A DNA stretch of 64,000 nt from Zerene cesonia (lineage: Eukaryota > Arthropoda > Insecta > Lepidoptera > Pieridae): assembly GCF_012273895.1 (NCBI RefSeq), contig NC_052126.1:3485218-3549217 (forward strand), written 5' to 3'. Position numbers and translations under genes: made by a program. The notes beneath the pieces were generated by a model. It made no database searches. It was given only the letters and a program-made list of their open reading frames with translations, and had not been told where the DNA came from. Within the stretch, counting starts at the first letter, position 1, and each line of letters starts with the position of its first letter. This document shows positions 36,202 to 46,878 of the stretch, piece by piece.

Positions 36202-39200
36202 ATGGCATCAACATCAAAAGAGGACGTAATATCAAGCTCTCAAATGTCTGAAAACACCGCGGATGACTTAGAACCTGGCGCATGTTACGATAGCATTTTG
36301 AATCCTACAGATTCATTTGAGGAATTCGCTTCTGAGATGAACTCAAGCCTGGAAGGTCGAAATACAGATCTTAACCAAAAAGCGAGCACCATAAGCGAGA
36401 TTCAGAGTGAAATAGGTGAAAGTTCGAAGGAGTTAAAAGAAACGAAGTCCAGTGATAATTTGCAAAATAAAGATGTAAGCTATGAACAATAATGTCTTTA
36501 ATATCGACTTCAAATATGAGTATCGTCAATGCTTTACCCATTACAATACTGGTAATCTTTTCCAGGTTTTAATAAATAGGGAACAAAGTGAAGTTTATTG
36601 GGGGGCGGAAAACCTGTAACACTTTCTTAGAATACTAAATATTTTTACTCATTTTCTAATACAAACTAACTATTATCTAAAAAATAGGTAAATGTCGTTC
36701 TTGTTGTACTGAACTTCATAAAGGTTATCCAATTTATTTTATTTCATGCGTTAGGATTCCCAAAAATGTTTTTATAACCTTGCTTACTGATTATATTTCA
36801 TAAGTTAATACACGTCCAATTTAAGATTAATAACAGTAGCACACAATTGATGTGTTTTATTTAATTATAAGGTTTAGGTTAGGTAATTGTTTAATTATAA
36901 TATTACTAGTGACCTTGTAATATCATATTTCATACAACGACATGGATTTTCAGTAAAACGTCACTATATCTAATATTCATCACATTTCAGGAAGCAATTG
37001 GAGCATCGGCCAGCAGTTCCAACTTAGTGGACCAAAATGGAGATGATTTGGAAAATGATGTTGACGACTATCTTAAATCACCAGAACTTGTTAATAAGGA
37101 AAAGCATGTGTTTATATTGAGTTCAGCGGGCAAACCTATATATTCTAGGTAAAATTAGCATAACAGATGAGCATTCTAAAATAATTGTTACTTATTGAAA
37201 CACAGAATTTTTGTTCAAAATGGCCCTTATGTGCAACACATTAAATTAAATTCAAGAAATGCATAAGTATTGTTTCTGACAGTCTGATAACGAATCATAA
37301 TGAAATTATGCTTGAGAGAATGTGCAATTTTTTAAAAATAGATTCTACTACAGCCACTATGCATGATTATAACTAAGATTTGAATCTATTTACAGATATG
37401 GTAATGAAGACAAACTGGCAGGTCTCTGCGGAGTTATACAAGCTTTAGTAAGTGTAGTGGAGGACCAGAATCATGATATATTGAGGTCACTGATAACAAA
37501 GGATTGCAAGGCTGTATTCTTAGTGAAGGGACCTTTGATATTGGTGGCCATTTCAAAGTCGAATGAGAGTGAAACACAACTAGTGTTACAACTGACGTAA
37601 GTTTCATTAACATTCATTAAAATTATATCAATGCTTATATTATTTGTGCAGGTTAATAAACATTTTCGAATCAAATTTTTTCTAATAATATAAGGTGGAA
37701 GATTTTGTATGTTTGAATGCGCTAAACTCAGGAACTACTGTTATTGGTACCGGTAAAATTGCTTTTCTTAATCAGTTCATTTAAATGAAGGAATGCTAGG
37801 ATTGAAGACAATATCATGTACAATTTGGGTGAAACAGCTGGGTACACTGAACCCTTTAGAGAGAAATGTGGTGACGCTGTAGTGTCATGTGGGACAGTGC
37901 AGTGTCTATAGAGGATAGAGTACCTAACTACTACTACTTGAAGAAACTCATATCTGTGATTATTTCCCAGAAATGTATAGACAATAGACATGATAGTATT
38001 AAACAATAAATAATTTGCCATCACTGCTTCTTTCCAGGTATGCGTTCAACCAAATAGTATCAGTTCTAACACTAACACAATTGAATCGAATATTCGAACA
38101 GCGTCGCAACTACGACTTACGCCGCTTGCTCTCCGGCGCTGAAAGGCTGATAGATAACTTGCTGATATTCATGGAAAAAGATCCAGCTTTCTTACTCGGA
38201 GCGGTCAGATGCCTACCGTTGCCTGAGAAAGTCCGAGAGAATATAACAAATGCGATCACCACGACTTGCCACAAAATAAGGGATCTAGTTTTTGCCATAC
38301 TGATCGCGGGAAATCAGTTAATTACGCTCGTGAGAATGAAGAAGTATACATTGCATCCGTCGGACATTCATTTGTTGTTCAATTTGGTACGGAGTTCGGA
38401 ATCATTTAAGACAGCTGAGAGCTGGACGCCGATTTGTTTACCTAAGTTTGATGCGACGTAAGTATTGTAACTTATTTTTTTATCTTGATAATATATAATT
38501 GAGGTGAGAAAGGTTCTGAGAAAAATGCTTCTGAATGACACTTTTTTATGGAAGTAAATTATATATTATTTTCTAAGTGATTTATTTAACTGCAACAAAC
38601 AACAATAAACTCAGAAGAGAGTGATTAAGCATAGCATATATCCAAAGGTTGCCTGGAAGATATAGCTTTTCAGCGATAAGGCCGTCTGATGTATCGCTCT
38701 TCTTTGTTTCTGTTTCTTTTGTTTATGTACGTCTGCTTCTTTATTTGTGTGTTACAGTTAAAACCCGTTTTCCGTTACAACGCGATTTCCCCACTTAAAT
38801 TAGTTGTAGTTGAACGCTTTTGTAATAACTAGTTCTAACTAGGTTTAAACAGTAACATATACAAGCATAAATCTCATTCAAATATGTAAATTTCAGAGGC
38901 TTTCTCCACGGCCACGTGTCTTACATATCCGAAGACTGCCAAGCCTGCTTGCTTCTCCTCACAGTACAAAGGGACGCATTCTACCCGTTATCCCAAGCGA
39001 AACACACAATAGCAGAGAAACTAAGACGATCAAACTGCCTCGTTGCCATAAACGATGCCCTCAACAGAAACAAGAATTTACCAACAACAAACCCTCTGAA
39101 ACATATCGGCATACCAGAAATAAGGCATTTTATGTACAAATGTAAATCCACTGCGCAGTTATTCACATCAGACCCGATCAGTCTGGACAGGCTACAGGAT

Positions 39201-39939
39201 TATAGGCAAAGGCATAAAGAAGGGGGCGATGTGGTGAAGAAAAAAATAGAAAAAATGTCGGATATAGATTATGTGAGGAATTACAGGGAGTTCTGTAGTC
39301 AGATACATTGTGCGTGTTCGCCTGCTAAATTGATATTTAGGTCCAATGCGGATGATTCCATTTTGGCTTGGGTAAGTTAAATATATTTAATAGTTTTGAA
39401 TTTTAATAATCAATCACTCTGAACTGACTTTGTCTTTAAACAATAATAGATTTTCGCTGGTAACTCTGCCTGCGTATTCGAAGAAAATTCCCATGGAAAT
39501 GAGATGTTCTACCGCAGTACTGAGTAACCAATCCTATTTTCTAGCATACTAAATATCTCGAATAAAAATTCATATCATAAAGTACATTTAAAAAGAAATA
39601 ACTTGAGCTTCTCTACGTATTTTATATCTTACATGCTTTATAACTGAGAAATTTTTAAGAATAGAATAAATTTCGCCGCTTAGGCCGAGAGGTTAGTCGT
39701 TGTTACAGTTTGGCAAAAAGACGTGGATTCGAATCCCGCCTCGTGATGAAATTATTTTTCATTCTTTAAATAGATCATACAATTAAATAAATTTCCAGAT
39801 AACAAATGGTTTCGAGCTCTACGTCACGTTTGACGCACTCATGGAAAAGGATCATGCGATTAGAGCAGTCGATAGACTACTGAGGTGGATCAAAAATGAA
39901 GAAAAGAGAATATTTATTATGAACGCACCAACATTTTAG
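36202..39939 (+). CDS. Mon1: MON1, vacuolar fusion protein (SAND family)
   Basis: Subunit of the MON1-CCZ1 complex, the exchange factor that activates Rab7 on late endosomes and autophagosomes and drives the Rab5-to-Rab7 switch. Exons: 36202-36474, 36991-37148, 37396-37596, 38038-38457, 38897-39371, 39799-39939. Phases agree throughout and give 555 residues, close to the usual animal length. The N-terminus is an acidic, Ser-rich disordered region of about 120 residues. The first longin domain begins KHVFILSSAGKPIYSRYGNE and continues GVIQALVSVVED; the second follows YAFNQIVSVLT, with AGNQLITLVRMKKYTLHPSD and later FLHGHVSYISEDC; the C-terminal domain ends RLLRWIKNEEKRIFIMNAPTF. The start is the first ATG in frame, after a stop, in the context GCCATGG, which is strong for translation. 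No defects are seen. Confidence 0.96.
39674..39755 (+). repeat. tRNA-like Pol III promoter remnant (possible SINE head) in the last MON1 intron
   Basis: An A-box-like TTAGGCCGAGAGGTTAG is followed 38 bases on by a very good B-box, GGATTCGAATCCCGC. The ends do not pair into an acceptor stem, and the anticodon arm is not convincing. A decayed tRNA-Leu/Ser-derived SINE head is more likely than a working tRNA. Confidence 0.45.
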
Positions 39940-40589
39940 CAAAATTTTTTATATAAACTGAAGCAATAACCCCTGCATGACTCAGCTTAGATACAATGTG
40001 TTAATAGGAAGATATAATTTGAATTATTTGGCCCTAATTTTAACAAAATTTGATTTTATTTTAGTCGAGCAATATGTCATTAACAGTAGCAAAAGTATGT
40101 TATTTAAAGGTATATTGAAATCTTTTAAACACAAATGAATGTAACATTTTAAAGGGTTATTACTACTAGAGTTATGCGTAAGAAAGATACAGCAATAATA
40201 AATCAGACTTTTTGATGAATAAACAGAGCGATATTCTACAATATTTATTATTATTACATTGTATATTTATTGAATTACCAATATGCCTTACATATTCAAT
40301 GAAATCACAATAAAACGTCAGTAGTTTGCGAAATATGTTATAACTATATTGCTTGTAGTCTAGTAATAAAACCACAATATAATACTACATATTAAAACAT
40401 AATTGGCATGCAATGGCATTTTAAAACCCAATATTATTATTGTATGCGAAATAATATAATTACAACTCAATAAAAAATAAAGTTACTGGAACATTTTAAA
40501 TTCCGTCTAATAAAAATATATTGACGAACATTATTTACATTATAGCGTCAAAACTTCTAATCAACAAATTTTATGAATAAAATAATGTT

Positions 40590-40810
40590 TTAAAACTTAA
40601 AGACTTTTAAAGGATTTTAAACGGGATTTATTCATTATATTATTAATCCGACGTTTCGAACACTTTACCGCGAGCGTGGTCACTGGGAGACTCAACGTCG
40701 AAACGTTGGGTTAATAATTAATATAATGAATAAATCACGCTTAAAAGCCGTTAAAACGTCTTTAATTTCTAAATGTATAATACTCGCGTAAAATCAAACA
40801 CAACAAAATA
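40590..40810. repeat. Foldback element
   Basis: The left arm GACTTTTAAAGGATTTTAAA / GGGATTTATTCATTATATTA / ATCCGACGTTTCGAACACTT is inverted on the right (AACGTCGAAACGTTGGGTTA / ATATAATGAATAAATCACGC / GTTAAAACGTCTTTAATTTC). The centre reads AGCGTGGTCACTGGGAGACT. It is the same family as at 51115, with arms of about 75 bases and a short spacer. Confidence 0.7.
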
Positions 40811-42024
40811 CTATATTATTTAAAGTCAAAACGAATCAAATGTTTTGACTTTTATTATTAAATTTTCTTGTTCCATATATTTGTCTAATATATGATAGAC
40901 ACTTGTACTGATTTAATAATATTAATGGTACAAAATTGTTGTATTTTTTGTTATGTGTAAATTAAAAATGTTTTTCTAATAATTGTTAAACTATTTCTTA
41001 TATTTTGGTGTATTATAGTTACACATCATATTGTAATTTTTTTACCCTTTTGTATATATAGAAACGCTAAATGCATTTCATGTTTTCGTGTATAATTATT
41101 ATTCTTTAAAAATGCTGTTATAAATTGATGTATTCTACATTAGACGAACAGAAAACTACATATTAAATATACAATTTCAGACATTAATACATAACATCCT
41201 AGATTTAAATTTAATTTTAAATTAAAGATTATCAGAGATTCCGTTTTATTAAGTAACTGAAGTCAATTATTTGGTTCTATAGGTTGGACTTGTTACAGGT
41301 TTCTTACAAAAAAGAATTAGTTGCTCATCCAATTCACAACTACGGAAACAGCTGCTTAACCTTGAATTTTTTTATAATTTGTTGTAATAGAGGCAGCCGA
41401 AATACATCATCTCTGTTAATTTATGTTTAACTATCAAAGTTCATGAGATACGGCTAGATGACAGATGGACCGCAAATTCTTAGTAGGGTGTAAAACCTTT
41501 GGGTTGGGAACCCTAAACTCACTTGAATATAACTCCACCCCACAATATAACATAACTAAATATGAATTCACATTGCAACTGTGGCATCTCTCATGTAAAT
41601 TGAAATGTCTTTTTTATTTGCTTTATATAATTATCTCATAATATGCATTATAGACAATCATGATTCTGAAATAAATAATTTATTAGTTATATTTATTGAG
41701 TTTCACGTTAATTTGTAAATATTGTTACGTGAATGAGTGTGTAAATTTAAATGTACTGAAAATATTGTGTATTTTAAATACTTAAATCGGAAATTAATTT
41801 TTTAATAAAATACTTGGAATTAAAATCACCTTTTTTATTTTACTGTAAACACTGTTTTGTCCTACTATCCAGTGGAGAAACAACAGCTATAGGGTTGCAG
41901 ACCACAATTTGAAAAAACAAAGAGCCAACTATTAGGGTCAATGGCATGTCATAGTTTCAGCCTATATCCGCAGTCAAAAGCTGATGATGATGAAATCATT
42001 ATTAAACTTAGTCTATTACTTAAT

Positions 42025-42235
42025 TTCGACTGCCTCCTTGGTACAGAGGTTAAGGCGTGAGCGTGGAACCGAAGAGTCCTGGGTTCTATTCCCAGTGAGG
42101 ACGCACAAAAATGCACAATGTTTCGGTCTGCCAGGATACAGAAGGCTGATCACCTACTTGTCTGTAAAAAATCGATCAGTGAAACAGATGTACATCATCT
42201 GCCCCATACGTGTACGTGATTACTAGACTAGGGAC
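42025..42235 (+). mobile_element. tRNA-derived SINE
   Basis: The head looks like a tRNA: GACTGCCTCCTTGGTACAGAGG with an A-box-like GGTACAGAGGTTAAGG, and a B-box GGGTTCTATTCCCAGTG. The body has CACAAAAATGCACAATGTTTC, GCCAGGATACAGAAGGCTGA and ATCACCTACTTGTCTGTAAA, a text widespread in Lepidoptera. The open frame across it is not a gene. Confidence 0.7.
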
Positions 42236-42377
42236 TTCAATTTTTATACATTAATTTATTATATTAATGTGGTAACTATAATAGTTATTGTGGTATTATT
42301 GTGGTAACTATAATAAAAATTAATGTTATTGTCTATTTGCTTCTTAGCATCACAGTTGTTTCGGTGAACCCTATTAA

Positions 42378-42475
42378 TCCTACTATACATATTATAAATG
42401 CGGATGTGTGTGTGTTTGTTGCTCTTTCACGCAAAAACTACTGAACGAAGCTTCATGAAACTTTACAGTAATATA
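42378..42475 (+). mobile_element. Helitron-like element (Lep1-type), 5' fragment, copy 7
   Basis: Only the 5' half is present: TCCTACTATACATATTATAA, ATGCGGATGTGTGTGTG, TTGCTCTTTCACGCAAAAAC. It then diverges, and the CTAG end and hairpin are missing. Confidence 0.6.
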
Positions 42476-43066
42476 GCTTTGATATAAGAATAACACGAGA
42501 AGTTAAAATTTAAAGAATTTTTTTTTATAATTTGGTGATAATATAACGATAACTGTCAAGTAAGTAGGAAAAAAATCAGCCCCCTGAGAGCTATATTGGC
42601 GTGCGCTGCCCTAATCGTTGGAGTTACGTTACACAAAGATAATAATTACTGTAGAATTATTTGTCTTAAATAGTTTTTAATAAAAGACCGCGCAGCGTAT
42701 ATCTATCTTTCATATCACTATGATCAAAATAGTGAACCCAACATACAATTTAATTGGATATTTTTTAACAATGAATTTTTGAATATTTATCGAACTTTTA
42801 TGAAAATTGATACATCTGTCACTTTAGGTATTGAATGTAATTTGGAACACAGTAATTTGGACGAATAGTTTAAAAGTTATCACGACAAGATTGACTAAAA
42901 CGGAATATATAAAGCGCCTAAAAGGCGCGGCGCGCAGAACAACCCGACCGGGTAGACACGAGAGGGCAGACGTCGTTGACGATTATGTTCATTAAACGAT
43001 TTTTCGTATGACAAATTCGATTCTCAAAGCGATTTATTATTTCAGACAATACGTATATCCTACAAT

Positions 43067-43266
43067 TCCTACTATAATATTATAAATGCGAAACTTTGTA
43101 TGGATGTGTGTGTTTGTTACTCTTTCACGCAAAAACTACTGAACCGATTGCAATTAAATTTGGTGTGTACATAGCTAGACAACTGGAATAACATATAAGC
43201 AACTTGTTATACAGATATTCCTATGGGATACGGACTTACGCGGGTGAAACCGCGGGGTCCAGCTAG
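43067..43266 (+). mobile_element. Helitron-like element (Lep1-type), copy 8
   Basis: A full-length copy, TCCTACTATAATATTATAAA to GTGAAACCGCGGGGTCCAG then CTAG. It ends about 95 bp downstream of the PRPF38A stop codon, so it may lie in or beside that gene's 3' UTR. Confidence 0.8.
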
Positions 43267-43361
43267 TTACAAATATGTTCATGATCTATTTTCCACTAAA
43301 ATAAAACACATAAAAAATTTAAATGTCATTTAATCCTAAACTTATACCATCAAAAGCCCTA

Positions 43362-44798
43362 TTAATACCGCCCCCTATCTCTCCGTCTGTCAACATCATG
43401 TCTATCTCTTCTCTCCTTATCCCTGTCTCGCTCCCGTACACGCTCTCTATCCCTTTCCCGCTCGCGCTCCCTTTCCCTTTCTCTTTCTCTCCTTCGTTCC
43501 CGATCTCTGCTCCTGGAGCGATCGCGTTTGCGATCTTTTTCGCGTCTGTCTCTATCGCGCGATCTGGAAGTATAAGGTTTTAATCAATTTTAGACAATTA
43601 CATATAACTCAACTTGGTTCAAAAGAAGAGCAAGAGAGCTGCGATTTTCGAGTATATATCAGCATTAACATAACAATGAATCAATTAATCTATACTAATA
43701 TCATAAAGCTGAAGAGTTTGTTTGTTTGCTTGAACAAGCTTATCTCAGGAACTACTGGTCCGATTTGAAAAATTCTTTCAGTTCAAGGCTATATATGTAC
43801 CACGGGCGAAGCCGGGGCAGAAAACTAGTATCTAATATCTATCAATATACATGATACATAATCATAAGCCACTAGGGAGAAGTAAATATTTTTGAGGGCA
43901 TTCAACTATACTCAGTGCCCATTTTTTTTATTTCAAATAATTTGCTATTCGATTGAAACTATGATGGACAATTAAATTACTTCCAATAATCTCTGGGATT
44001 AAAATTCCTCAGGGAAAGTGGTTGCACAAAATGCTATATGTACAACCACTTGCCTTGAGGAGTTGATGTTAATTTCTAAAGAATTAATGACATTGTGTAT
44101 TTTTATATAATTTAACTATAACAAATAAAAGCATACCTGTCCCTTCTTCTATCTCGCTCCTTCCTGTCGGGTTCTCTTCTATTCTCTTTGGTTTCTGGTT
44201 CAGCATTATCATCATCTGAAGGCATCTCTTCGTCTAAATCGTCGTCTAATGCAGATATTTTAGGTTCTAATTCATTATTTTCCTCTAATACGTGCCTCTT
44301 CTGTATTCGCGGCAAAATAACATCACACAATCGCTCTTCCCGTAGCAATTCGTCAATAAACTCGTCCATATGCACAATTTCAAACTGCCCCTGGCGGTTT
44401 TGCCGCCGCAATTTTCTGTTATCATTGAATAATGGTTCTAAATATTTATAACAGTCCACAGACGCACCTGTTAATCTCATGTAAAATGCACCCAATGCAC
44501 GAACATATTTGAACTCTTCGTTTTTAATAAATTCTACAACTATATCTTTTTCAGGTTGTATTTGTAACATTTTGAGCACTAAACATAGAAACGGTGTGGG
44601 ATATATGAAGCCGCCGTGAACACCGCCGATGTATCGCAACTCCATAGCTTTGTCCACAAGCAATTCTGCTGTTAATGCAAAACATTCTTCTTTCCAATAT
44701 TTTGAATCGTATATTCGCGACCTAATTATCTTTTCTATTAAATATTGAGGATTTGTTCCTCGAATCGATTTAGCGTCTTTTACCGTACGATTCGCCAT
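43362..44798 (-). CDS. Prpf38a: PRPF38A, pre-mRNA-splicing factor 38A
   Basis: A U4/U6.U5 tri-snRNP and B-complex splicing factor, needed for spliceosome activation in the nucleus. Two exons: 44798-44137 and 43563-43362; 287 residues. Residues 1-180 form the Prp38 domain, with NPQYLIEKIIRSRIYDSKYW, ALTAELLVDKAMELRYIGG, VHGGFIYPTPFLCLVLKMLQ and EFKYVRALGAFYMRLTG; all are close to the animal consensus. An acidic stretch (DDDLDEEMPSDDD) follows, then a highly charged tail of Arg with Asp/Glu and a few RS pairs, encoded mostly by the second exon and ending GRY. The first-exon reading frame runs past its donor into the intron, so a single-exon reading gives a false C-terminus. The gene is divergently paired with SMC4, with start codons 652 bp apart. 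Confidence 0.97.
43689..43828 (+). mobile_element. Helitron-like element, subfamily 2, in the PRPF38A intron
   Basis: It starts TCTATACTAATATCATAAAG, has GAACTACTGGTCCGATTTGA and TATATGTACCACGGGCGAAG, and ends GGGGCAGAAAACTAG. It lies in the only intron of PRPF38A. Confidence 0.65.
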
Positions 44799-44942
44799 TT
44801 TTTTGACAGTGACACATTAAACATTTCACTTAAGTTTACAGATAATATAGCTGCAGAAAGTCGTGACGACACAGAGTAAATTAAATAGATAGGTACTTAT
44901 TCAGGCAAGTTTATTTTAGGTGAAATTATTTTAACAATATTT

Positions 44943-45065
44943 CTTTTTTTATGTCATAGCGGGCAAATGAACTGGTGGTTCGCCTGACGGTAAGCGATGG
45001 TACGGTATGGTACTTCCCTGGTACGAGCTGGCCCAATTCGTTCCGAAGCGTGCTGGGCTCCCATT
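44943..45065 (+). repeat. Dispersed repeat (RPT-H family), internally deleted
   Basis: It starts TTTTTTTATGTCATAGCGGG and jumps to GGTACGAGCTGGCCCAATTC then CCGAAGCGTGCTGGGCTCCC, skipping the central hairpin found in fuller copies. Confidence 0.6.
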
Positions 45066-45140
45066 CTATTATAGAACTTTTATAATAATTTAATTCAAAA
45101 TTTAAATGTACAGTGGGATCTAGCTTATACCAAGTGTTTA

Positions 45141-45204
45141 CTAGTGATAGTCCTTTGAACTAAAATAAAACATTATTTATTTTATTTCAAAGGACTATCA
45201 CTAG
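45141..45204. repeat. Perfect-length inverted repeat, 29-bp arms
   Basis: The left arm (45141-45169) begins CTAGTGATAGTCCTTTGAAC and the right arm (45176-45204) ends TCAAAGGACTATCACTAG. The arms match at 28 of 29 positions around a 6-base spacer (ACATTA). This is a strong potential hairpin between PRPF38A and SMC4. Confidence 0.85.
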
Positions 45205-45450
45205 GTATACTCGAGCATAAAAAAATCTCATGACAGTTGTTGAAAATATGAACGTCAAATTAAAGTTCAATAATATGTCATGGAGGAAATTCAAACCGCG
45301 CTTTGTAAACTGTGTTCGTTATTTTCATTTGGGTGAATTTAATTTATTAAACGCGTTTAAATATATTGAGTTAGATGTTTTAATGATTGATATTTAAGGT
45401 TAAATGTACAATATCTCACGTTAACGTTATATTCGTGTGTAAACTTAAAA

Positions 45451-46334
45451 ATGCAGAAAACAAAGAAGAAATCTGAAGCTGAACCAATGGATGTGGACGA
45501 AAATCCAAGTCGAGAGAACGGAGACAGTAGTCAAAATAATGGGGAAAACGGTGAAATAGATCACATTTCTGATGATGAGGAAGGTGGTATGCGGATTGGT
45601 GATATTTACATTCCACCCGCGCCAAAACCTGCGCTTTCATTTGATACAACAGGGCCGAGACTTATTATAACACATATCGTAAATGAAAACTTTAAAAGCT
45701 ACGCGGGAGTGCAAAAATTAGGACCTTTTCACAAGGTATTTACCGATTTTAATTTATTACTAGCTTTACCTGCTTCATCTGCGTATTAGTTCCATGTAGT
45801 TTGGCAAAATAGGTAGCCTTTACTTGAAGTTACCTCTATCAATAGATTTGTGATTACTTGTTTAATTAGTAATTTCATATAATAGTCAAAAATACTATGG
45901 AAAAAATATTACATCCTCTCTTACTAGGCTCCATGCTACTCTCAAAAAGTATTTTTTTTTTATTTTAAGTTTTTAACTAATAAAGGATTAAAACAAACTT
46001 ACGTAATTTAATATAAGTATGCATTTAACTAATCTGTAACCAGTGTGTATACTTATCAGACTGTGCTTAGACAGGTCTATCTATCTAAATTTATGATTAT
46101 AAAATACTCCCATTGTATATCACAACTAATGTTCCATTACAGAGTTTCACAGCAATAATTGGGCCCAATGGAAGTGGAAAGAGCAATGTCATAGATTCCA
46201 TGTTGTTTGTTTTCGGTTATCGAGCAAGTAAGATCCGATCTAAGAAAATATCCGTACTGATACATTCGTCTAGTAAATTTCCAAATGTGAACAGTGCTAG
46301 CGTTGCTGTACACTTCTGCCAGATTGTCGATGGG
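45451..46334 (+). CDS. Smc4: SMC4 (condensin ATPase), N-terminal two exons only
   Basis: SMC4 pairs with SMC2 in the condensin complexes that compact mitotic chromosomes. Only the first 159 codons are seen: exons 45451-45735 and 46143-46334, joined in phase 0. An acidic N-terminal tail of about 60 residues is followed by the ATPase head start: PRLIITHIVNENFKSYAGVQ, GPFHK joined to SFTAIIGPNGSGKSNVIDSM (Walker A intact), then LFVFGYRASKIRSKKISVLI and HFCQIVDG at the second donor. Normal SMC4 is about 1300-1400 residues. I find no continuation (the expected next block would resemble VVPxSEFxVxRTAFKDNSSYY) on this strand in the remaining 17.6 kb, which is filled by repeats and opposite-strand Kazal genes. 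It may be a gene with a huge intron, a duplicated fragment, or an assembly join. Confidence 0.9.
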
Positions 46335-46671
46335 GTGAGTTAACATTTCTATAGTTTCTTGTATTATTTATTTGACTTGTGTAGGAACGGGGTATGAAAT
46401 TGAACCATTGTAATTTAATAAAGGAACAGATTTAATCAATTGAACATTCTAACAATTGTTTTTCGCTTTTTCATTGTTTTAATTAGATATAAAATTTTGT
46501 GTTACATTATTAAAAGGCGAAAGCCACTGACAACTGAAAAACAGGTCTTATTTAGCTTGGTAGTCAGTGAGTGGATGGTATTAGAATTGTATTTCATGAT
46601 TTATTGTTAGAAATGTGTTTTTTTTTAATTATTGTTACAAATATGTAAGATTACACTTAATATATAACTTG

Positions 46672-46878
46672 CTAGATGCTCGTCCCGGCTCTGCCCGGAT
46701 AACGAGATTCCTGGTTTATTCCAAGGGAGTATTTAATCCTGATAAAAAGTATCCTATCACCCAAGAAAGCTCATAACCTGTCTGTATACCAAATTTCATC
46801 AAAATTGGTTTAGTCGTTTCAGCGTGATTGACAGACAAACATGCAAACAAACAAGTTTTCACATTTACAATATTAGTG
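46672..46878 (-). mobile_element. Helitron-like element, related subfamily, just after SMC4 exon 2
   Basis: The plus strand reads CTAGATGCTCGTCCCGGCTC / TGCCCGGATAACGAG at its left end, CCAAATTTCATCAAAATTGG in the middle and ACATTTACAATATTAGTGTG at its right end. It starts 338 bp past the second SMC4 exon. Confidence 0.6.

Larger units (their letters stand above)
39940..43361. other. Intergenic between MON1 and PRPF38A
   Basis: The left part carries the MON1 3' UTR, with several AATAAA signals (for example near 40195 and 40480). The rest is AT-rich with repeats listed separately. No supported gene. Confidence 0.55.
44799..45450. promoter_or_regulatory. Shared PRPF38A / SMC4 divergent promoter region
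   Basis: 652 bases between two divergent start codons, so the region must hold both promoters. No clear TATA box is placed for either gene, as is usual for housekeeping genes. It contains an RPT-H repeat copy (44943-45065) and a strong inverted repeat (45141-45204). A bidirectional core promoter is inferred from the layout only. Confidence 0.6.

Noticed and set aside
41984..42226. 80-codon plus-strand frame
   Set aside because: It spans a tRNA-derived SINE.
43323..43583. Plus-strand Pro/Ser/Phe-rich frame
   Set aside because: Antisense of the charged Arg-Asp/Glu tail in the second PRPF38A exon.
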